In this document: piece after piece, positions 50,396-58,638 of the stretch
Layout of the letters: every line of letters starts with the position of its first letter
How positions within the stretch are numbered: the stretch's first letter is position 1
Source: Oscillospiraceae bacterium
GTDB taxonomy: Bacteria; Bacillota; Clostridia; Oscillospirales; Ruminococcaceae
DNA: 64,000 bases
Assembly (NCBI GenBank): GCA_022835495.1
Contig: BQOK01000001.1
Location: 558,001-622,000, forward strand
Direction of reading: 5' to 3'
The notes under the pieces: generated by a model
Databases searched by the model: none
What the model saw: only the letters and a program-made list of their open reading frames with translations
What the model was told of the DNA's origin: nothing
Program-made: the position numbers and the translations under genes

Positions 50396-52354
50396 TTATT
50401 GCTTTTTGCGGCGCAGGGAAACCGAGCCGAGGCCCGCGAGGCCGCAGGCGGCGAACAGGAGCACAGGCAGCGCGAAGCTGCTGCCGGTTTTGGGGGTGGA
50501 GTCCAGCACGCGCACCGCCGCTGCGGAAGCGCCGGAATTGCTGGAGCCGCCCGAACCCTGTGAGCCGCCCTCGGGCTTGGGGGCGGGGGTCAGCGCCGCC
50601 AGGGGAGAAACCTCGAAGGGGCTGAAGGTGCTGGTGCTGAGTTCGATGTATTTGCCGCCGCCCTCGCCTGTTTTTACAGTGTGTTCACTGGCGGTCACCA
50701 CGGCGCCATGGGTGTGCCTTACGGCGGCGTAAGCGGTGGCCCAGTCGTTGGGCAGGGGGAGCTTAAAGGTGAGGGGCGCGGGCAGGCTTTCCAGGCGGGA
50801 GGCGCTGCCGCCGGAAACCTGGACGGGAGCCACGTCGAACACCAGGGAGGTGAGCGCGCCCTGTTCATCGGTGTTCACTGCGGAGATGTTTTTGCTGAGC
50901 ACCAGGGTGACATCCTGAACGCCGACGCCGGCCATGCCCTTTACGAGTTCGGCAAAGCCTTCTTCGGGGGCGCTCATAACAGGGCTGCTGAGCAGGGCGC
51001 TGGCGACGGGGTTGCTGTTCAGCGTGGTGGTGATGACCGTGCTGCCGGATTTAGGGGGCTCGGAGCCGCCCACGGCGGTTTTGATGGCCTCGTCCACTGC
51101 GGCCTGCTTGTCGGCATCGGGAGCAGTGGGCGACACGGTACCGGGGGCCGCGGTGTTGGTCTTGACCTCGGTGACCCTGGCGCTTGGGTGGATGCCGTTG
51201 GTCTTGTCGATGGGGCCGGTCACGGCGGCCCCCTTGTAGGAAACGGTGAGGGAGCTGCGCAGGCCGCCGCCGGCTTCGAGGTTGGTTGCGCTGCTGTTCT
51301 GGTCGCCGTCGTTCCAGCCGTAATACAGCTTTGCGATGGTGCCGCCGTTCAGGTTCAGCACGGCCTCGCCCACGGCGCCCCGGTTGATGGTGTGCAGGTA
51401 GCCGGTCACGCTGCCGCCGTTTACGGTGACGGTGCTCTTGGCGGTGTAGCCGTTGGAGCCGCCGGCCACCAGTTCGGAGCAGGAGCCGCCATTCAGCTCC
51501 ACACTGGCCTCGCCCACATAGGAGTAGTTCTGGCCGCCCCCCATGGGATATGTTACGCTGCCGCCGTTCACCACAACGCTTGTTTTGAGGGTTCGGTTGA
51601 CGGCGGTGCCGGCCAGAGCCGAGGCAAAGTCGGGTTTTTGGTCCTGCTGGGAGCCGAATTTGTTGTCCATGGCGCCGCCGCCCAGGGCATACTGCGCAAT
51701 GGTGCCATCGTTCACAAGGATGGAAGCGCTTTTTACAACCGAGCGGTTCAGGCCGCCGCCGTACACGCAGTTGGTCACGGTGCCGCCGTTCACGGTGATG
51801 GCGGCCTCGTTCACATCGGCCGAGAAATCCTGGCCGTGGCCGCCGCCGTAGATGGTGCTCACGGTGCCGCTGTTCAGGGTGATGGAGGCGCGGTCGAAAT
51901 GTTCTTCATCCTTGCCGCCGCCAAAGATTACCGCATCGCTGCCCGCATAGGTGATGGTTTCGGGCTGGTCTTCGGTGCGCATATACGTTACGTCGATGCC
52001 GCCGTTCTGGTTCGCGGTGATGGTGACCGGGGCGCCCTTGGTATACAGGACGTTGCCCTCGAATTTGAGAATGGGTTCTTCTGGAAGCCCGCTGCCGCCG
52101 TTCTGCGGGGCCGCGGCTTCATCCTTCCCGTCCTGCGGGGTGGGAAGCCCGGTTTCGGCCTTGTTTTCTTCCGGGGCGGCGGGCGGCGCCTGCAGCTCCG
52201 GTTCCACAGGGGCAGCGGGCGTTTGCTCTGCCTGCTGCCCGGCAGCGGCGGGCGTTTGCCCGGTGGGCTGGCCTTCCTCCGCCCAGGCGGCGGCGGGGAG
52301 CAGCGCGAACAGCATGGCCAGGGCCAGCGCCGCAGCCAAAAGTTTTTGCTTCAT
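50396..52354 (-). CDS. Sortase-anchored surface protein with repeat beta-helix-like region
   Basis: 652 residues from ATG 52354 with AAGGAGGAA upstream. A signal peptide (KLLAAALALAMLFALLPAAAWA) is followed by a Pro/Ala/Glu/Gln-rich region (to about 110), then repeats with the pattern GGxV..I/VYGGG, such as ITLNSGTVSTIYGGGHG, ITVNGGTVTNCVYGGGL and VELNGGSCSELVAGGSN (about 150-380), which suggest a beta-helix. A second folded part (about 430-590) precedes a C-terminal sorting signal: STPKTG, a hydrophobic stretch (ALPVLLFAACGLAGL) and RRKK. The S/T-P-x-T-G form suits clostridial class B sortases. Likely an adhesin. Confidence 0.88.
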   Translation of the reverse strand: MKQKLLAAALALAMLFALLPAAAWAEEGQPTGQTPAAAGQQAEQTPAAPVEPELQAPPAAPEENKAETGLPTPQDGKDEAAAPQNGGSGLPEEPILKFEGNVLYTKGAPVTITANQNGGIDVTYMRTEDQPETITYAGSDAVIFGGGKDEEHFDRASITLNSGTVSTIYGGGHGQDFSADVNEAAITVNGGTVTNCVYGGGLNRSVVKSASILVNDGTIAQYALGGGAMDNKFGSQQDQKPDFASALAGTAVNRTLKTSVVVNGGSVTYPMGGGQNYSYVGEASVELNGGSCSELVAGGSNGYTAKSTVTVNGGSVTGYLHTINRGAVGEAVLNLNGGTIAKLYYGWNDGDQNSSATNLEAGGGLRSSLTVSYKGAAVTGPIDKTNGIHPSARVTEVKTNTAAPGTVSPTAPDADKQAAVDEAIKTAVGGSEPPKSGSTVITTTLNSNPVASALLSSPVMSAPEEGFAELVKGMAGVGVQDVTLVLSKNISAVNTDEQGALTSLVFDVAPVQVSGGSASRLESLPAPLTFKLPLPNDWATAYAAVRHTHGAVVTASEHTVKTGEGGGKYIELSTSTFSPFEVSPLAALTPAPKPEGGSQGSGGSSNSGASAAAVRVLDSTPKTGSSFALPVLLFAACGLAGLGSVSLRRKKQ

Positions 52355-52386
52355 TTTTTGTTCCTCCTTGCATTTGTTGGACAATG

Positions 52387-52403
52387 CATGCCGGGGCGGC
52401 ATG
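52387..52403 (-). promoter_or_regulatory. Palindrome in the leader of the surface protein gene
   Basis: CATGCCG and CGGCATG flank GGG between the -10 box and the start codon of the surface gene. It could be a regulator site or a small leader hairpin; the XRE regulator encoded divergently is a candidate binder. Confidence 0.5.
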
Positions 52404-52412
52404 TTTACCATC

Positions 52413-52441
52413 AGTGTAATCTTTTCCAACAGAGTTGTCAA
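52413..52441 (-). promoter_or_regulatory. Predicted sigma-A promoter of the surface protein gene
   Basis: On the minus strand TTGACA (52441-52436), 17-bp spacer and TACACT (52418-52413). This is the closest match to consensus I noticed in the window. Confidence 0.82.
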
Positions 52442-52540
52442 TATATTTATACATATAAAGCATGAAAAACTATGCATATGACATGATAGAATTGAACCGA
52501 CCTGCAACAGGGGAACAAGCTGGAAAGAAAGGCAAAGGAC

Positions 52541-52837
52541 ATGACGATAGGGGAGCGGATCCGCCAATTGCGCGAACAACGAAATATGTCACAGGCGGAG
52601 TTTGCGCGCCGGCTGAACGTGACTCGGGCGACCGCCAGCGCCTGGGAACAGGGGGTCAACCTGCCCACCGCCGGCTACCTGATCGACATGGCGCGCCTGT
52701 TTCGGGTGAGCAGCGATTACCTGCTGGGGCTTTCCAGCGCGAACACCCTTTCGCTGGGGGGGCTGACCCCGCAGGAGCTGAATCTTGTTTACGAACTTGT
52801 CAATTATATTGAACAAAACCACGCGGCAAACCCCTGA
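52541..52837 (+). CDS. XRE-family DNA-binding regulator
   Basis: 98 residues with AAAGGA before the ATG. A complete Cro/C1 helix-turn-helix occupies residues 3-60 (RIRQLREQRNMSQAEFARRL, NVTRATASAWEQGVNLPTAG, then YLIDMARLFRVSSDYLLGL). The remaining 35 residues are helical and may dimerise. It is transcribed away from the sortase-anchored surface protein and shares the 186-bp gap with that gene, so it is a natural candidate for its repressor or activator. No membrane segment is present. Confidence 0.88.
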   Translation: MTIGERIRQLREQRNMSQAEFARRLNVTRATASAWEQGVNLPTAGYLIDMARLFRVSSDYLLGLSSANTLSLGGLTPQELNLVYELVNYIEQNHAANP

Positions 52838-52895
52838 GGGGGCAGGGGGATGCCGCAAGGGGCGGCCGCGGCCCTTTGCAGGCAACCATGCAAAT

Positions 52896-52951
52896 AAAGC
52901 TCCAGCGCCCCTTATGGCCAGTGAAGCCATAAGGGGCGCTGGAGCTTTTTG
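52896..52951 (+). terminator. Long perfect bidirectional terminator
   Basis: Two 23-bp arms (52896-52918 and 52926-52948) pair without mismatch around CAGTGAA, with AAA at one end and T5 at the other. It separates the XRE gene from the converging agmatine deiminase gene. Confidence 0.9.
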
Positions 52952-52986
52952 ATAAACTATTTTACAGGCGGACCGATGAAACGGCG

Positions 52987-54087
52987 TTATGCTTTGGGCT
53001 GCTGCTGGGTGATGCAGTGGATGTTGCCGCCGCCCAGGATGATCTCGCGGGTGTACACCCCCACCACCTTGCGCTCGGGGTGGATCCTGCGCAGGGCTTC
53101 CAGCGCCGCCTCGTCGTTCTCATCGCCGAACTGGGGCACGATGACGCCGCCGTTTACCAGCAGATAGTTCAGGTAGGAGGCCGCCGCCATCTCGCCCGCC
53201 ACGCGGGGGGCGGAGCCGGGCATGGGGTCGATGCCCTCGGCTTCCTCTTGGGTGATGAACACCTGCTCCTTGAGCAGGGGGATCTTGTGGATGGTCAGGG
53301 TGCGGCCCTTGGCGTCGGTCTGGCCGGCCAGGTCCTCGTAGACCATGTGGCAGACGCGGTAGAAGGGATTTTCCTGATCGTCGGTCCAGGGGATGACCAC
53401 CTCGCCCGGGCGGGCAAAGCAGCACACGTCGTCCACATGGCCGTTGGTTTCGTCCGGGTCCATGCCCTCGCGCAGCCAAAGGATCTTATCCACGTTCAGG
53501 TACTGGCGCAGGTATTCCTCGATCTGCTCCTTGGTGAGTTCCGGGTTGCGGCCCGGGCTCAGCAGGCACTGCTCGGTGACCACCAGGGTGCCCTCGCCGT
53601 CCACATGGATGGAGCCGCCCTCCAGCACAAAGTGATCGGGCTTGTACATATCCACATTTTCGATGTTGCAGATCTTGGCAGGGACCCGGTCGTCCTTGTC
53701 CCAGGGGAAATACAGGCCGTCGAACAGGCCGCCCCAAGCATTGAAGTCCCAATTGACGGCGCGCACCTCGCCCTTGTCGTTCTTCACGAAGGTGGGGCCG
53801 CAATCCCGCACCCAGCTGTCGTTGCTGGAAATTTCGACCACGCGCACGTTCTCGCCCAGAAGGCGGCGGGCGTTTTCGAACTGGGCGTCGCTCACGCCCA
53901 CGGTGATGGGCTCGAACTGTGCGATGGCATTGGCCACGTTGGCGAACACCTGCTGGGCGGGCTTTGCGCCGTTGCGCCAGTTGTCGGGCCGCTCGGGCCA
54001 GAGCATCCAGGCCTGCTTGTGCTCCTCAAATTCGCCGGGCATGCGGAAGCCGTCCTTGCGGGGGGTGGAGTCGGTGATGGTACGCAT
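52987..54087 (-). CDS. aguA: Agmatine deiminase
   Basis: 366 residues, full length for the family. The enzyme hydrolyses agmatine to N-carbamoylputrescine and ammonia in the cytosol, the first step from agmatine to putrescine. Landmarks: FEEHKQAWMLWPERPDNWR, SSNDSWVRDCGPTFVKN, NWDFNAWGGLFDG, EGGSIHVDGEGTLVVTEQCL, NGHVDDVCCFARPGEVVIPW and the catalytic Cys in GGGNIHCITQQQP. AAAGGAG precedes the ATG. The usual partners (carbamoylputrescine hydrolase or transferase, antiporter) are not adjacent. A hairpin GCCGCCC/GGGCGGC lies in its leader at 54127-54145. Confidence 0.96.
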   Translation of the reverse strand: MRTITDSTPRKDGFRMPGEFEEHKQAWMLWPERPDNWRNGAKPAQQVFANVANAIAQFEPITVGVSDAQFENARRLLGENVRVVEISSNDSWVRDCGPTFVKNDKGEVRAVNWDFNAWGGLFDGLYFPWDKDDRVPAKICNIENVDMYKPDHFVLEGGSIHVDGEGTLVVTEQCLLSPGRNPELTKEQIEEYLRQYLNVDKILWLREGMDPDETNGHVDDVCCFARPGEVVIPWTDDQENPFYRVCHMVYEDLAGQTDAKGRTLTIHKIPLLKEQVFITQEEAEGIDPMPGSAPRVAGEMAAASYLNYLLVNGGVIVPQFGDENDEAALEALRRIHPERKVVGVYTREIILGGGNIHCITQQQPKA

Positions 54088-54234
54088 GATGAATATTCTC
54101 CTTTTTAAAGTGTTTTAAGCGTTTTTGCCGCCCGGGGCGGGCGGCGTTTCGTTACCCTTAGCATAGCCCGCAGGGCACAGCAAAGCAATGACCCGGCTTT
54201 GTGAACTTGCGCGGTTAGAACTTTTGGGCCAGCG

Positions 54235-54263
54235 GGTACCAGGCCGGCGGACCGGCTGGTACC
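54235..54263 (+). promoter_or_regulatory. Palindrome between aguA and LuxR-type gene
   Basis: GGTACCAG (54235-54242) and CTGGTACC (54256-54263) are perfect arms enclosing CCGG/CCGG. It lies directly before the -35 box of the regulator gene and upstream of aguA, so it is a good candidate operator for that regulator. Confidence 0.6.
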
Positions 54264-54264
54264 T

Positions 54265-54293
54265 TTGCCCCGGGGGCGGGTTTATGGTATAAT
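54265..54293 (+). promoter_or_regulatory. Predicted promoter of LuxR-type regulator gene
   Basis: TTGCCC (54265-54270), 17-bp spacer and TATAAT (54288-54293) preceded by TGG, followed after about 30 bp by the GTG start. Confidence 0.72.
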
Positions 54294-54325
54294 AACCGCA
54301 AAGCGAAACGAAGGGAGGGGCCGCC

Positions 54326-55096
54326 GTGACCGAACTGACCCATGCCCAATGGCAGGCCATCCACCGGCTTTTGCTGGCTGTTTATGCCAGTGAAGATCTG
54401 GACGAGGTGCGCCGCCTGGCGCTGGAGGGGGCGGCCGGCCTTGTGCCGCACACAAAATCCTTTTTTGACCTGGGCGCCAGCCGGGGCGACCGGATGCAGT
54501 TTTTCAGCCCGATCTCGCTGAACATGACCGAGGAGGAGCTGCGCCGGTATTACAGCTGCTACCAGGCCTCGGATTACACCGGCTGGCTGTTCCGGCCGGG
54601 TGAAACGCTGGTGTACCGGGACAGCCAGGTGGTGAGCGACGCGCTGCGGGAGGATACCCTGATCTACCGCAACTGGATGGAGCCCATGGGCATTTACTAC
54701 GGGCTGGGGTGCAGCCTGTGCTGGGGCGGGCGGCTGTACGGTTCGCTGACCCTGTTCCGGGGGCGCGCCGCAGGCGATTTTACCGACGCGGAGTTCGCTG
54801 TGCTGGAGGTGCTGGCCGCCCATTTATCGCTCCACTTCGGCAAGCTTTGGCCCGGCGGGCTGCGGCCGCGGGCGGAAAAAGAGGCGGGCGAAAACCTGCT
54901 GATAGAGCGCTACAGCCTGACCGCGCGGGAGTATGAGGTGCTGCAGAAGGTCTGCGGAGGCGCGGCCAACAAGGAGATCGCCGCGGCGCTGTTTATCAGC
55001 GAGAACACGGTGAAAAAGCATGTGAACAGCGTGTTCCGCAAGTTGGGCGTGGCCAGCCGGGCGCAGCTGCTGAGCCGGGTGTACGAGGAGCGCTGA
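54326..55096 (+). CDS. LuxR-family transcriptional regulator with GAF-like sensor part
   Basis: 256 residues from GTG with GGGAGG upstream. Residues 1-170 resemble a GAF/PAS-like small-molecule domain (LRRYYSCYQASDYTGWLFRP, GIYYGLGCSLCWGGRLYGSL). The C-terminal LuxR helix-turn-helix is complete: YSLTAREYEVLQKVCGGAAN, KEIAAALFISENTVKKHVNS and VFRKLGVASRAQLLSRV. No receiver domain is present, so a ligand rather than phosphorylation is the likely signal. Divergent placement from aguA suggests agmatine or polyamine control, which is inference. Confidence 0.85.
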   Translation: MTELTHAQWQAIHRLLLAVYASEDLDEVRRLALEGAAGLVPHTKSFFDLGASRGDRMQFFSPISLNMTEEELRRYYSCYQASDYTGWLFRPGETLVYRDSQVVSDALREDTLIYRNWMEPMGIYYGLGCSLCWGGRLYGSLTLFRGRAAGDFTDAEFAVLEVLAAHLSLHFGKLWPGGLRPRAEKEAGENLLIERYSLTAREYEVLQKVCGGAANKEIAAALFISENTVKKHVNSVFRKLGVASRAQLLSRVYEER

Positions 55097-55114
55097 GCTG
55101 GGTGCGCCGATGAT

Positions 55115-55164
55115 ACGAATAAGAGCAAAGGCCGCCCCGGGGGGCGGCCTTTGCTCTTATTCGT
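55115..55164 (+). terminator. Bidirectional terminator, 24-bp perfect stem
   Basis: Arms 55115-55138 and 55141-55164 pair without mismatch around GG; the right arm includes the last codons and stop of the opposing gene. A-rich and T-rich stem ends allow use on both strands. Confidence 0.82.
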
Positions 55165-55738
55165 TCAGGGCCGCCAGGTCGGCGGCTTCGTAGCGGTTGT
55201 GGCCGGCAAGCGCCTTTTTGCGTTTCCAGCACAGGATGGCCTGCGGCAGGGTTTTGCCGGGGTTTGCGGCAAAAAAGTCCCGGATATAGGTGTTGTATTC
55301 GAACTGTTTGTCGATGGGGGGCTTGCCGGCCTTTTTTTCTTCCAGAAGCAAGCGGTAGGCCTCGGCGGCCTGCCGGTAGGTCTTGCCGGCGTTTGCCTTG
55401 AGCCATTTTTGAAAGGGGACGTTGAAGGAAAAACCGGGGCCGAGCTGCTCGCGAAAAAAGGCCCGGTGCCGCTCGGAACACACAAAGCCCGGCTCGATGG
55501 GCGTTTCGGGGGTGATCGGCCCCGCCGGGGCCTTGGCACGGGCGGGAGCCGGGGCGGGGGCGGGCGGCGCCTCGCCGGTGGAGAGATAGCAGGCAATGCG
55601 CTCGGTCAGCTCCAGCTTGCCGCCGCCGGCGGGAAGCCCCTGCTTTTTGCAAAAAGCAACCAGCTCTTCTTTGAGGTAATAAAAATTCCGGAAGGTATTT
55701 GGGTCCAGGTTTTTTCTGAGCTGCGGTCGGTCCGCCAT
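55157..55738 (-). CDS. SAP-domain protein with DUF6434-like region
   Basis: 193 residues from ATG 55738, with GGGGAG upstream. Residues 5-55 look like a SAP-type helix-linker-helix (NFYYLKEELVAFCKKQGLPA, then GGGKLELTERIACYL), a fold often used to bind nucleic acid. A Pro/Ala linker (about 55-80) leads to a C-terminal helical domain (SFNVPFQKWLKANAGKTYRQ, FEYNTYIRDFFAANPGKTLP, AILCWKRKKAL), the pattern I know as DUF6434. Function is unknown; a DNA-binding role is plausible. Confidence 0.75.
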   Translation of the reverse strand: MADRPQLRKNLDPNTFRNFYYLKEELVAFCKKQGLPAGGGKLELTERIACYLSTGEAPPAPAPAPARAKAPAGPITPETPIEPGFVCSERHRAFFREQLGPGFSFNVPFQKWLKANAGKTYRQAAEAYRLLLEEKKAGKPPIDKQFEYNTYIRDFFAANPGKTLPQAILCWKRKKALAGHNRYEAADLAALNE

Positions 55739-55825
55739 GTTGACTCCCCCTTCTGCCGTGGCTTTATGGTACCATATCCCAAGGGCTTTTTCAATGGCGG
55801 CCATGGGCCGCCCGGGGCGCTTTTA

Positions 55826-55854
55826 TTGCGTGCGGGGGGCAAACGTGGTATACT
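55826..55854 (+). promoter_or_regulatory. Predicted promoter of glycosyltransferase-rml operon
   Basis: TTGCGT (55826-55831), 17-bp spacer and TATACT (55849-55854), about 35 bp before the ATG at 55889. Confidence 0.75.
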
Positions 55855-55888
55855 ATATCTGATTCTTTTTATCTTGGGGAGGGCCGCC

Positions 55889-56656
55889 ATGCGCAAGATC
55901 AGTGCCTGTATCGTGTGCTATACCGGGGCCGATGAGGTGCTGCGGGCCGTGGAGTCGGTGCTGCGGCACACCGGGGGCTGCGGGCTGCAGGTGTATCTGG
56001 TGGACAACGCCAGCCCGGACGGCGCGGGCGAGGCGCTGGAGCAAGCGGCGAAGGACCCCCGGGTCCAGGTGCTGCGCCTGCCCGGGAACCTGGGCTTCGG
56101 CCGGGGGCACAACCAGGTGCTGCCCCTGCTGGACAGCGAGTATCACTTTGTGCTGAACCCGGATATTTTGGTGGACAGCGACGTGCTGAACGCCATGTGC
56201 GACTGGATGGACGGCCACCCCGAAGCGGTGATGGCCACCCCGCGGCTGCTGTTCCCGGACGGGCGCGAGCAGGTGCTGCCCAAGCGCAGGCCCAACCTCT
56301 TGGGCCTGGCCGCGCGGCAGGGGGTGCCGGGCCTTGCAAGGTTCGGCGCGCACTATGCCATGCTGGACGAGGATCTGACAAAGCCCACCCCCATCGAGTT
56401 CTGCACCGGCAGCTTTTTTTGCATGCGCACCGAGGTGTTCCGCCAGATCGGCGGCTTCGACGAGGGGTACTTCATGTATGTGGAGGACGCCGACATCACC
56501 CAGAAGGCGCGGCAGAGGGGGCTGGTGTATTACCTGCCCCAGTGCACCGCCTACCACGCCTGGCACCGCGCCCCGAACAAGAGCCTGAAGCCCTTTTGGA
56601 TGCAGCTGAAAAGCATGGGCCGGTATTTTTGCAAATGGGGGTTCCGGCTGAAATAA
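55889..56656 (+). CDS. Family 2 glycosyltransferase, rhamnosyltransferase-like
   Basis: 255 residues from ATG 55889 with GGGGAGGG upstream. The GT-A fold signature is present: [59 protein letters not shown] as the DXD region, [20 protein letters not shown] and [20 protein letters not shown]. The last two are typical of rhamnosyl and related transferases building wall polysaccharides. With rmlA, rmlD and rmlB directly downstream, dTDP-rhamnose is the likely donor. Confidence 0.88.
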   Translation: MRKISACIVCYTGADEVLRAVESVLRHTGGCGLQVYLVDNASPDGAGEALEQAAKDPRVQVLRLPGNLGFGRGHNQVLPLLDSEYHFVLNPDILVDSDVLNAMCDWMDGHPEAVMATPRLLFPDGREQVLPKRRPNLLGLAARQGVPGLARFGAHYAMLDEDLTKPTPIEFCTGSFFCMRTEVFRQIGGFDEGYFMYVEDADITQKARQRGLVYYLPQCTAYHAWHRAPNKSLKPFWMQLKSMGRYFCKWGFRLK

Positions 56657-56771
56657 GGCCGGGGCGCCCCCAGCGTTTTACATTGTATACAGCGGGTGTG
56701 GCTTCCGCTTTGTGTCAAGCCCACAAAATCGTTTTGCCCGGCGCTGCCCGGGCGCAAAAGGAGCGAATTTG

Positions 56772-57659
56772 ATGAAAGGCATCATCCTTGCGGGGGGAGC
56801 CGGCACCCGGCTGTACCCCCTGACCATGGTCACCAGCAAGCAGCTGCTGCCGGTGTATGACAAGCCCATGATCTACTACCCCCTTTCGACCCTGATGCTG
56901 GCGGGCATTCAGGATATCCTGATCATCTCGACCCCGGAGGACACCCCCCGCTTTGAACACCTGCTGGGCGACGGCAGCCAGTACGGGCTGCACCTGTCGT
57001 ATAAGGTGCAGCCCAGCCCGGACGGGCTGGCCCAGGCCTTTTTGCTGGGGGAGGAGTTCATCGGCGGCGAGTGCTGCGCCATGATTTTGGGGGACAATAT
57101 CTTTTACGGCAACGGTTTTTCCCGCATTTTAAAGGCGGCGGTGCGCGGCGCTGAGCAGGAGGGCCGGGCCACGGTGTTCGGCTATTACGTGAACGACCCC
57201 GAGCGGTTTGGCATTGTGGAGTTCGACGGGGAGGGCCACGTGATCAGCGTGGAGGAAAAGCCCGCCTGCCCCAAGTCGAACTACGCCATTACCGGGCTGT
57301 ATTTTTACCCGGGCGGGGTGAGCGGGCAGGCAAAACAGGTGAAGCCCAGCGCCCGGGGGGAGCTGGAGATCACCACCCTGAACGCCATGTATTTGCAGGA
57401 AAAAAAGCTGGATGTGCAGCTGCTGGGCCGCGGGTTTGCCTGGCTGGACACCGGCACCATGGACAGCCTGGTGGACGCGGCGGACTTTGTGCGCATGGTG
57501 GAACAGCGCCAGGGCATCAAGATTTCGGCCCCGGAGGAGATCGCCTACAAAAACGGCTGGATCAGCAAGGAAAAGCTGCTGGAAAGCGCCGCCCGGTATG
57601 GCAAAAGCCCCTACGGCGAGCATTTGAAGCGGGTGGCCGACGCGAAGATCAAGTATTGA
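56772..57659 (+). CDS. rfbA: Glucose-1-phosphate thymidylyltransferase
   Basis: 295 residues from ATG 56772 (GGAG upstream). RmlA makes dTDP-glucose from glucose-1-phosphate and dTTP, the first step to dTDP-rhamnose. Landmarks: [73 protein letters not shown] and [20 protein letters not shown]. It is followed after 25 bp by rfbD. Confidence 0.97.
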   Translation: MKGIILAGGAGTRLYPLTMVTSKQLLPVYDKPMIYYPLSTLMLAGIQDILIISTPEDTPRFEHLLGDGSQYGLHLSYKVQPSPDGLAQAFLLGEEFIGGECCAMILGDNIFYGNGFSRILKAAVRGAEQEGRATVFGYYVNDPERFGIVEFDGEGHVISVEEKPACPKSNYAITGLYFYPGGVSGQAKQVKPSARGELEITTLNAMYLQEKKLDVQLLGRGFAWLDTGTMDSLVDAADFVRMVEQRQGIKISAPEEIAYKNGWISKEKLLESAARYGKSPYGEHLKRVADAKIKY

Positions 57660-57684
57660 CCCCTTGGGCCAGGAGGACGAAAGC

Positions 57685-58590
57685 ATGAAAATACTCATTA
57701 CCGGCGCGCAGGGGCAGCTGGGCACCGAGCTGCAGCGCCAGCTGCGCCGGGGCGGCAGCGCCCTGGGGCCCATGCCCGAGCGGCTGAAAAACGCCAGCGT
57801 GATCGCCACCGACCTGGGCGAGCTGGACATTACCAACCGGCTGGAAACCATCGCCTTTGTGCGGCGCCACCAGCCGGACACCATCATCAGCTGCGCGGCC
57901 TTTACCAATGTGGACGGCTGCGAAGAACAGCCGGAGGCGGCTTTTAAGGTGAACGCGGTGGGAGCGGCAAATCTGGCGCAGGCGGCCGAGAAGATCGGCG
58001 CGCGGCTGATCCACGTTTCCACCGACTATGTGTTCAGCGGGGCCGCGAACGGCGGCCGCCCGCTGGACGAGAGCGAGCGGCCCGCGCCCATCAGCGTGTA
58101 CGGCAAGACCAAGGCCCTGGGCGAGGAATACGTGCGGGATTTCTGCCGCCGCTATTTTATCGTGCGCACCGCCTGGCTGTACGGCGCGGCGGGCAAAAAC
58201 TTTGTAAAGACCATGGTGGCGGCGGGCAAAAAGTTCGGAAAGCTGGAGGTGGTGAACGACCAGCTGGGCAACCCCACCAACGCGGAGGATCTGGCCCACC
58301 ACCTGCTCAAGCTGGCGGTGAGCCACGACTACGGCGTGTACCACTGCACCGGCGAGGGCGTTTGCAGCTGGTACGATTTTGCCGCCGAGATCATTCGGCT
58401 GGCCGGGGTAGACGCCCAGGTGACCCCCTGCTCCAGCGAGGAATACGCGGCAAAGCACCCGGCGGCGGCCTGCCGCCCGGCCTGGTCGGCGCTGGAAAAC
58501 CGGATGCTGGCCTGCACCGTGGGCAACGGGATGCGCCCCTGGCGCGAGGCCCTGGCCGATTACTTTGCCCACTGGCAGCCGGAGGAATGA
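57685..58590 (+). CDS. rfbD: dTDP-4-dehydrorhamnose reductase
   Basis: 301 residues from ATG 57685 with AGGAGGA upstream. RmlD reduces dTDP-4-keto-rhamnose to dTDP-L-rhamnose with NAD(P)H. SDR features: N-terminal GAQGQLGTELQRQLRR nucleotide-binding loop, ISCAAFTNVDGCEEQPEAAF, HVSTDYVFSGAA and the YxxxK active-site pair in SVYGKTKALGEEYV. The end ALADYFAHWQPEE is usual. It lies between rfbA and rfbB. Confidence 0.95.
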   Translation: MKILITGAQGQLGTELQRQLRRGGSALGPMPERLKNASVIATDLGELDITNRLETIAFVRRHQPDTIISCAAFTNVDGCEEQPEAAFKVNAVGAANLAQAAEKIGARLIHVSTDYVFSGAANGGRPLDESERPAPISVYGKTKALGEEYVRDFCRRYFIVRTAWLYGAAGKNFVKTMVAAGKKFGKLEVVNDQLGNPTNAEDLAHHLLKLAVSHDYGVYHCTGEGVCSWYDFAAEIIRLAGVDAQVTPCSSEEYAAKHPAAACRPAWSALENRMLACTVGNGMRPWREALADYFAHWQPEE

Positions 58591-58638
58591 GCGGGGCGGC
58601 CCCGCGTTCACAAAAAGATCGGGAGGTATAAAACACCC

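Noticed and set aside
50681-52465. 594-codon open frame on the plus strand
   Set aside because: Antisense to the sortase-anchored surface protein, whose signal peptide, repeats and sorting signal are clear.
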